Origin: Pseudomonadota bacterium
GTDB taxonomy: Bacteria > Pseudomonadota > Gammaproteobacteria > Xanthomonadales > Rhodanobacteraceae
DNA: 64,000 nucleotides
NCBI GenBank assembly: GCA_018240465.1
Contig: JAFEFS010000096.1
Span: 1 to 64,000, forward strand
Direction of reading: 5' to 3'
The notes beneath the pieces were generated by a model. It was given only the letters and a program-made list of their open reading frames with translations. It made no database searches and had not been told where the DNA came from. A program made the translations under genes and the position numbers. Shown piece after piece: positions 59,072 through 64,000 of the stretch (positions are counted from its first letter, which is position 1; the number at the start of each line of letters is the position of its first letter).

Positions 59072-60339
59072 GCCCATTCCTCCAGCAACTCACGCGGATC
59101 GCAGATTACGCCCTTCACCGCCGCGGCCGCCACGGCATAGGGCGAGGCGAGATAGACCTGCGAGTGCGTCGAGCCCATGCGACCCTTGAAATTGCGCGCC
59201 GTGGTGGATATCCCCACTTCGCTGTCGCCGAGCATGCCCGCGCCCATGCCGGCACAGGCGCCGCAACCGCTGGGCAGCAGGATCGCGCCCGCAGCGGTGA
59301 GCGTGGCCAAGGTGCCCTCGGCGGCGGCCTGGTTGGTCATGGCCGCCGAGGCCGGTGCAATCAGCAGGCGCGTGGTGGTCGCCACCTTGCGTCCCTTGAG
59401 TACCTCGGCCGCCATGCGCAGGTCATCCAGCTTGGCGCCGGTGCAGGCGCCGATGTAGCACTGGTCGATGGCGATGGGTTCGTAGTCGGTGACCGGGCGA
59501 CTGTTGGCCGGACTGTGGGGAGCGGCCACCTGGGGCGCCAGCGTGGCTGCGTCATGGCGGTGCACGGCACCGAAACCGGCATCCGGATCGCTCTGCCAGG
59601 CAGCGAGATCCACGCCGAAGGATTGCCCGGTCGCTTCCAGTGCCGCCACGGTGGTGGCGTCGGGCGGCACGATGCCGGTCACGGCGCCGAGTTCGGCGGT
59701 CATGTTGCACAGGGTGAGGCGCTCGTGCATCGACAGCGCGCCGACCGCTGCGCCTCCGAATTCGAACACCTGGCCTTCGTTGCCCATGCCCAGCGTGCCG
59801 CACAGCATCAGCATCACGTCCTTGGCGCTGACGCCGCGGGCAAGCCTGCCATCCAGTTGGATGCGGGTGGTCGTGGGCACGCGGACCCAGACCTCGCCGG
59901 TCACCAGTGCCCCGGTGATGTCGGTGGCACCCATGCCGACCATGAAGGCACCGAACGCGCCGCCGCTGGGCGAGTGCGAATCACCGCCCACGCAGAACAT
60001 GCCGGGCCGGACATGACCGTGTTCCTGCAGCACCACGTGGCAAATGCCGAGCATGTCGTAGTGGCGGACGCCCTGTGCGCGGGCCCAGTTGCGCGTCAGC
60101 GCGAGGATCTGCGCGCTTTCCAGGTCCACCGCCGGCACGAAGTGGTCGCTGACCACCACCACCTTGTCCGGGTCCCACACCCTGGCGCCCAGTTTTTCGA
60201 GGCGGGAAGCCACCCGGCGCGGTCCGCCGGAGTCGTGCATCATCAGCAGATCCAGCCTGCCCGTGACGATTTCCCCCGGTTTGACCGCGTCGCGGCCGCA
60301 GGCGCGTGCGATGATCTTTTCGGTGAGTGTGGCTGCCAT
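59068..60339 (-). CDS. LeuC-like large subunit of a 4Fe-4S hydro-lyase
   Basis: 423 residues, the short LeuC2/HacA type. MAATLTEKIIARACGRDAVK, LMMHDSGGP, VSDHFVPAVD, MFCVGGDSHSPSGGAFGAFM, TMG-like LGMGNEGQVFEFGG, then IGACTGAKLDDLRMA with Cys299 and LPSGCGACAGMGAG with Cys359 and Cys362, the three cluster ligands. This subgroup contains archaeal homoaconitases and the 2,3-dimethylmaleate hydratase of nicotinate fermentation. It heads the operon and is preceded by operator site 6. The opposite operon ends in prpB, whose homologue dimethylmalate lyase follows the hydratase in that pathway. Confidence 0.88.
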   Translation of the reverse strand: MAATLTEKIIARACGRDAVKPGEIVTGRLDLLMMHDSGGPRRVASRLEKLGARVWDPDKVVVVSDHFVPAVDLESAQILALTRNWARAQGVRHYDMLGICHVVLQEHGHVRPGMFCVGGDSHSPSGGAFGAFMVGMGATDITGALVTGEVWVRVPTTTRIQLDGRLARGVSAKDVMLMLCGTLGMGNEGQVFEFGGAAVGALSMHERLTLCNMTAELGAVTGIVPPDATTVAALEATGQSFGVDLAAWQSDPDAGFGAVHRHDAATLAPQVAAPHSPANSRPVTDYEPIAIDQCYIGACTGAKLDDLRMAAEVLKGRKVATTTRLLIAPASAAMTNQAAAEGTLATLTAAGAILLPSGCGACAGMGAGMLGDSEVGISTTARNFKGRMGSTHSQVYLASPYAVAAAAVKGVICDPRELLEEWA

Positions 60340-60395
60340 GTCGCTCGGCCTCTGCGCCCGGTGGATGCGCTTGCAGCATAGCAAAACACAGTTGC

Positions 60396-60411
60396 ATTTG
60401 TACGGACATTT
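60396..60411. promoter_or_regulatory. Operator site 6, upstream of the LeuCD-like operon
   Basis: ATTTGTACGGACATTT, core TGTACGGACA, 57 bases before the large-subunit ATG. Flanking promoter elements on the minus strand are weak (TTCAAA at 60409-60414, CTGTGT at 60386-60391). Confidence 0.6.
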
Positions 60412-60503
60412 GAATCGGGGCGCCGGCTGGCACGGGCGGCGCGTCCCGGTCGGGGCCGGACGGTGGATCGCCATCCCTGCCGGCGACCTTTGGCTGCATC
60501 CCT

Positions 60504-60518
60504 GTTGCCGTCGGCAAC
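60504..60518. repeat. GTTGCCG/CGGCAAC hairpin at the end of the unknown gene
   Basis: GTTGCCG (60504-60510), one base, CGGCAAC (60512-60518), directly after the stop of the gene at 60519. The same arms with a 7-base loop occur at 63663-63683, upstream of the TonB gene. A T-tract is lacking. Confidence 0.45.
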
Positions 60519-61232
60519 CTAGCCGACGAGTTCGGTCAGCTCGTAACGGGTCTGCATGTAGCCACCGACGCCACCTTTCAGGAAGATGTAGTTGCCATCG
60601 GCGGTGCACCAGACGTCGTACGGCGGATGCTCCTCAGGCAACTGTCCGGCGGTGTCCACGTACCTGAAATGCAGCGCATCGAAAGTCCCCGCTGCCACGG
60701 TCACCGATTCGCGCCCCACGAATTCCAGACCAAAGCCCAGCGCAAACAGCATCGGTCCGGTCGCGCCACGATGGTCTGGCGAGGTCAGCATCATGTGGGG
60801 GAAGAACTGGCGGCCCGGCCCTTGGCTCAGGTCGTAGATCCGCAGGCAAAGCGCGTCCCCGCAAATCGGATGCGCACCGAGCCAGCGCACGCGCCCAGCC
60901 AGGTCGACCCGCTGGGATACCCGTCCGGCCGAGCGGTTGAACGTCTCGCACTCCGCATGCCGGTCGGCGAAGCGCATCTGCCCGACGCCCTCGAAGCGGT
61001 CGCCCACGGTGAGCCGGACCGAACAGTCGACCGGATACCACTCCCGGTCCAGGCTCAGCACGATATCCCGGATGACATTCGGCGCGTCGTCGATTTCGCA
61101 ATGGGCGTGCACCACCCGCACGCCATCCGCCTGGTCGGTGAGCATGAAGTATTCGCGACCGCGTTCATGCCCCAGCCGCTCCGGCCTGGCGCTGGTGTAG
61201 CGGATGGTGCCGCGGTACGTCTTGTGCGTCAT
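60519..61232 (-). CDS. Protein of unknown function
   Basis: 237 residues without a signal peptide. It opens MTHKTYRGTIRYTSARPERL and has ADGVRVVHAHCEIDDAPNVI, LSLDREWYPVDCSVRLTVGD, MLTSPDHRGATGPMLFALGF and AAGTFDALHFRYVDTAGQLP, alternating strands as in a lipocalin-like or DUF3108-like barrel (AGTFDALHFRY-type strand ending in PPYDVWCTADGNYIFLK). I do not recognise the family with certainty. It lies between the TonB gene and the LeuCD operon on the same strand. A binding or isomerising role like the DUF3598-like protein is conceivable. Confidence 0.6.
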   Translation of the reverse strand: MTHKTYRGTIRYTSARPERLGHERGREYFMLTDQADGVRVVHAHCEIDDAPNVIRDIVLSLDREWYPVDCSVRLTVGDRFEGVGQMRFADRHAECETFNRSAGRVSQRVDLAGRVRWLGAHPICGDALCLRIYDLSQGPGRQFFPHMMLTSPDHRGATGPMLFALGFGLEFVGRESVTVAAGTFDALHFRYVDTAGQLPEEHPPYDVWCTADGNYIFLKGGVGGYMQTRYELTELVG

Positions 61233-61388
61233 GCGGTGTCCCCCGTATCCCCGTGCTACCTCCTGTTTCGCCGCGCCAGGAACACACACGGCGCACTTCG
61301 GGGTTCGTTCGTCTGTGAAGCCGGATCGACAGGTTCATCTGCCCGGACCCGCCGGGTATGGCCGTCCCCGGGTGAAGCTGCGGTTGCG

Positions 61389-61410
61389 GGCGGGATTGGA
61401 CCTTCCCGCC
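61389..61410 (-). terminator. Hairpin after the TonB receptor 2 gene
   Basis: Stem GGCGGGA/TCCCGCC (61389-61395 with 61404-61410) and an 8-base loop, 11 bases after the stop. No T-run follows, so termination would be weak. The rest of the 188-base gap shows nothing else. Confidence 0.3.
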
Positions 61411-61420
61411 GGCACCGGTG

Positions 61421-63616
61421 TCACCAGAAGCGGTATTTGAAGTCCACACCGTAGGTACGCGGCAGGGAAGGATAGATGACGCCAATGCCGAGGCCGGCGA
61501 TGTCGAAGCCACCGGTCGAGATGTGGTTGTTGGTGAGATTGTTACCCCACAAGGCGACCGACCATTTGCTGTTCTTGGGTTCGTAGGAAATACGGGCCGT
61601 GGCATCGAGGTGGGTCGGAACCATGATGAGCCGCGAAAGGGCCTGGTTCTCGAAGTACATATCCGTGTACCTGAAAGCCGCGCTCCATACGAGGTCAGCA
61701 TTCCCCAGCGGCTGCACGTAGGTGGTGGACAGGTACCACTGGAACTTTGGCGCATCCTTCAACGCCATGCCGGCGAAGGTGGCATGGTTTATCTCGGCGT
61801 AGTTCTGGTATTTCGCATCGATGGTTCCGAAGCCCGCGTCCACCCGCCACGCGCTGGTCAACTGCGCCTGGGTATCCATCTCGACGCCTTGGATCAAGGC
61901 ACCTGTCGCATTGGTCACCGAAAAAACGCCACTCGGGCTCACTGCCGACAGTTGGATGCCCGCATAGTCGTTCCGGTAATAGTCGATGTTGAAACGGACG
62001 CGGTCGTTGAACAGCGAGCTCTTGATGCCTGCCTCGTACGCGATCAGCGTTTCTGCATCGAAGCTGCCGACGGTAGCCGCGGTAGTGCCACGGCCGTTGA
62101 ACCCCCCGCTCTTGAACCCGGTCGTTGCGCTGACGTAGCCCATGACGTGGTCGGTGAAGTCATAGTCGAGCACCAGCTTCCAGTCCGGGCGCTTCCAGTT
62201 CTTGTGTTGGTCCACGGCGAACGCTTGGGAGCCGTTGGGCCTCACTGAGGCCACGAGGAAGTTCTTTTTCTCGAAACTGTAGCGCGTGCCGGCAGTCAGC
62301 TTCAGGCGGTCAGTGAACGCATAGTTGCCCTGCCAGTAAAAGGCGTACGCATGGTCCTGCTGGCTAATGTAATTGGTGGCTCCCGTGACGAAGATGTCGT
62401 TGCGCGTTGGCTGCGAATTGGTTTCGCGGAATGCGTAGAGCCCGCCGACCCAACTGAAGGGACCGGATAACTGAGAGGTCAGCTGTGCTTCGTAGCTGTA
62501 GGAGTGTTCCTTCTGATCCTGATACAGGGCATAGCGTTTCTGGGCAGTTCCATCCAGGTCCTCATAGAACTCATTGTTCATGCCGCGGGCGCTGAGGATA
62601 TTACGCAGCGAGAAGGAGCCGAAGTCCGTGTCGGTGGTTAACGCCCCTCCGAACTGCTTCAGGCCGTAGGAGCCTCGCATCTCACTTCGAGTGTCGTAGA
62701 AGCTGCCCAGCGCCGGCACGACCCGGCCTTCGGCGTTGAACTTGACTGGTACGGCGAAGGTGGCGCCAGAGGTGTCGCGCAGATAGTCGAGATTCAGCGT
62801 GGCGTAGGTGCGGTCGCCTACCGGCATGGTGAGGGTGGTTCGTGCTGCGTTGATGTGGCTGTTGTTGACGTTGCGGTTGTCGCTGAGGTCGTGGATATAG
62901 CCGTCGCGGTTGGTCGACATCACCGCGCTTGAAATATCGATGTCCTTGCCGATGCGCGTGCTGTAGCTGAGTCGTAGGTCTCGACGGCCAAGATCGCCTA
63001 TCGTCGTGTCCAACAACAGGCTTTCCTTCCCATCTGGCTTGCGCGTGATGTAACGGATCGCTCCGCCAGTCGCGTTGCGTCCATACAAGGTGCCCTGCGG
63101 CCCACGCAGCACCTCAACGCGCTCCACGTCGTAGAGCGCCAGCATGGCCCCGTTGGCCCGGGGGATATAAACATCGTTGATGTACAGCGCGATGCCCGGG
63201 TCGGCGGTGAAAATCGAGTCGTCCTGACCCACGCCGCGCATGAATACCTTCATGCCCGAGCTCAGGGCGGTGTTCTGCTCGATCACGATGTTGGGCACCA
63301 CAAACTTCACGTCGTCGACGCGAGTTGCGTTGATTCGCTGCAACTGGACGCTATCGAGGGTACTGATGCTCATGGGAACCTGCTGGACCAGTTCCTGGCG
63401 GCGCTGGGCCGTGACCGTGACATTCTGCAATTGCGCGGCCTTTTTCTCCGATGCGGCGGCCGGATCCGTCGGTGCTGATGCGGGTGCCTGTTGCGCAAGC
63501 GCATCGGGTTCAGTCGCCGTTGCAGCGGGACTGGCGTCATATGCGTATGCCTGGCTCGCGAGCATGGCCGTGAGTATCGAGAAGGTCAGCAGATTCCGAC
63601 TCAAGTTCCTGTTCAT
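61421..63616 (-). CDS. TonB-dependent outer-membrane receptor 2
   Basis: 731 residues with GAGGTA before the ATG and signal peptide (NLLTFSILTAMLASQAYA). Then come an Ala/Pro-rich linker, the TonB box-like LQNVTVTAQRRQELVQQVP, plug motifs VPNIVIEQNTALSSGMKVFM, RVEVLRGPQGTLYGRNATGG and AIRYITRKP, and a barrel ending in Trp (GVDFKYRFW). RGPQGTLYGRNATGGAI marks the large group of receptors for organic substrates in sphingomonads and xanthomonads, not siderophore receptors. Operator site 7 lies in its promoter, so it is likely induced with the catabolic operons. It differs strongly from receptor 1, suggesting a second substrate form. Confidence 0.92.
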   Translation of the reverse strand: MNRNLSRNLLTFSILTAMLASQAYAYDASPAATATEPDALAQQAPASAPTDPAAASEKKAAQLQNVTVTAQRRQELVQQVPMSISTLDSVQLQRINATRVDDVKFVVPNIVIEQNTALSSGMKVFMRGVGQDDSIFTADPGIALYINDVYIPRANGAMLALYDVERVEVLRGPQGTLYGRNATGGAIRYITRKPDGKESLLLDTTIGDLGRRDLRLSYSTRIGKDIDISSAVMSTNRDGYIHDLSDNRNVNNSHINAARTTLTMPVGDRTYATLNLDYLRDTSGATFAVPVKFNAEGRVVPALGSFYDTRSEMRGSYGLKQFGGALTTDTDFGSFSLRNILSARGMNNEFYEDLDGTAQKRYALYQDQKEHSYSYEAQLTSQLSGPFSWVGGLYAFRETNSQPTRNDIFVTGATNYISQQDHAYAFYWQGNYAFTDRLKLTAGTRYSFEKKNFLVASVRPNGSQAFAVDQHKNWKRPDWKLVLDYDFTDHVMGYVSATTGFKSGGFNGRGTTAATVGSFDAETLIAYEAGIKSSLFNDRVRFNIDYYRNDYAGIQLSAVSPSGVFSVTNATGALIQGVEMDTQAQLTSAWRVDAGFGTIDAKYQNYAEINHATFAGMALKDAPKFQWYLSTTYVQPLGNADLVWSAAFRYTDMYFENQALSRLIMVPTHLDATARISYEPKNSKWSVALWGNNLTNNHISTGGFDIAGLGIGVIYPSLPRTYGVDFKYRFW

Positions 63617-63693
63617 CACTACCTCACCAGTGGGTTGGATGCGCACGCAAAAGCTTGACCCCGTTGCCGGTAGCGTCGGCAACGATCCAGCGC

Positions 63694-63722
63694 AGTGTCC
63701 ATTACTTTGTCCGGACAATCAA
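63694..63722 (-). promoter_or_regulatory. Promoter and operator site 7 of the TonB receptor 2 gene
   Basis: The operator CTTTGTCCGGACAATC lies at about 63705-63720. On the minus strand TTGATT (63717-63722), a 17-base spacer covered by the operator and GACACT (63694-63699) give the same arrangement as the promoters at 35318-35346 and 37159-37187. Confidence 0.6.
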
Positions 63723-63849
63723 CAGAGGCGGGCGGTCTGCATGTGGTACCGCAATGCGCAAGGGCACCCTCTTGCGTGATGCAGCGGGACGTCGGCGCAG
63801 ATGGACGTGCGGTCGCCCGGCTCGCCCGGGGTCGATTCGGTGCAGCCGC

Positions 63850-64000
63850 TCAAAACGGCTTGACCCGCCCCAGGTACGCGGTGACCAGCAGCAGCAGGTA
63901 CACCGTCCACACCCACATCCGTGTGCGGTTCATGGTGCGCAGCAAGGGCAATTCGGTAGTCTCGCTGGAACCTTGCCGGATCAGGGCCTGCAGCATCGGG
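63850..64000 (-). CDS. C-terminus of an inner-membrane transporter (partial)
   Basis: The frame enters from the right edge and stops at 63850-63852. The visible 49 residues read LRTMNRTRMWVWTVYLLLLV and then TAYLGRVKPF, a final transmembrane helix with a short basic tail. Such an end is common in permeases (amino acid, MFS or symporter families); the family cannot be fixed. It is on the same strand as the TonB receptor gene and could be a partner inner-membrane carrier. The remaining 233 bases up to the TonB gene hold operator site 7 and a GTTGCCG hairpin. Confidence 0.5.
   Translation of the reverse strand, partial: PMLQALIRQGSSETTELPLLRTMNRTRMWVWTVYLLLLVTAYLGRVKPF

Noticed and set aside
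58574..60339. Leucine biosynthesis leuCD
   Set aside because: leuA and leuB are absent, and the genes are in a catabolic operon behind the island operator.

Overview
The window is high-GC DNA from a gammaproteobacterium. The first 12.4 kb (TatD, adenine deaminase, 5-hydroxyisourate hydrolase, two-subunit xanthine dehydrogenase, membrane urate hydroxylase PuuD, compact Coq7) looks like a Xanthomonadales / Rhodanobacteraceae-type chromosome. That placement is an inference from gene content only; no rRNA or strain-diagnostic marker is present.

Layout. 1-1.4 kb holds debris: the tail of a membrane-anchored protein, a frameshifted IS5-type transposase remnant and a Cys-rich fragment. 1.4-4.7 kb has a secreted beta-propeller, TatD and a secreted protein of unknown function. 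4.8-11.5 kb is purine catabolism (adenine to hypoxanthine to urate to 5-hydroxyisourate and beyond), with repeat elements in and between the genes. coq7 and a tRNA-Met (CAT) with its own promoter and terminator follow. Immediately after the tRNA comes a decayed restriction/helicase fragment, and then about 51 kb of catabolic genes with different texture, running past the right edge. I read this as a genomic island attached at tRNA-Met.

The island is built from tightly overlapping operons (many ATGA/GTGA junctions). (1) 12.8-19.7 kb, minus: two MmgE/PrpD proteins, a PaaK-like CoA ligase, an amidase and a glutarate/succinate-type CaiB CoA-transferase; divergent to it an acetyl-CoA hydrolase/transferase homologue and a GntR/UTRA regulator. 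(2) 21.9-24.6 kb: a flavoprotein dehydrogenase with a 63-aa partner, and a divergent LysR regulator. (3) 24.7-35.1 kb, minus: DUF1838 protein, TonB receptor, Tat-exported amine oxidase, glutaryl-CoA-dehydrogenase-like enzyme, MDR reductase, double alpha/beta hydrolase and FAD oxidase. (4) 35.5-40.7 kb: an exported carboxylesterase, and divergently a methyltransferase, a 120-aa protein, a DUF3598-like protein and a Tat-exported nitrilase homologue without its Cys. (5) 40.8-47.9 kb, minus: RedY-like protein, SDR, PuuE-like hydrolase, CitE-like lyase, MaoC hydratase, acyl-CoA dehydrogenase and two CaiB transferases. (6) 48.0-54.4 kb, plus: MFS carrier, isochorismatase-fold amidase, two more PuuE-like hydrolases, ETF:ubiquinone oxidoreductase and PrpB. 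(7) 54.4-60.3 kb, minus: LeuC/LeuD-like hydro-lyase, glyoxalase-like protein, enoyl-CoA hydratase, nitrilase and aldehyde dehydrogenase. (8) 60.5-63.6 kb: an unknown protein and a second TonB receptor.

Two things tie the island together. First, a dyad with core TGTCCGGACA (variants TGTCCGTACA and TGTACGGACA) occurs seven times, only in the island's promoter regions; the HutC-type GntR regulator at 21075-21818 is the obvious candidate binder. Second, the enzymes fit one chemical logic: imide or amide ring opening (PuuE-like), half-amide hydrolysis (isochorismatase fold), hydration of an alkylated maleate (LeuCD-like), cleavage to pyruvate plus a carboxylate (PrpB), then CoA transfer and beta-oxidation feeding ETF-QO. 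If the substrate were hematinic acid, a propionate-bearing maleimide from heme or bilins, this logic gives pyruvate plus glutarate, and the island also carries a glutarate-type CoA-transferase and a glutaryl-CoA-dehydrogenase-like enzyme. This tetrapyrrole-fragment/maleimide route is my hypothesis, not something the sequence proves.
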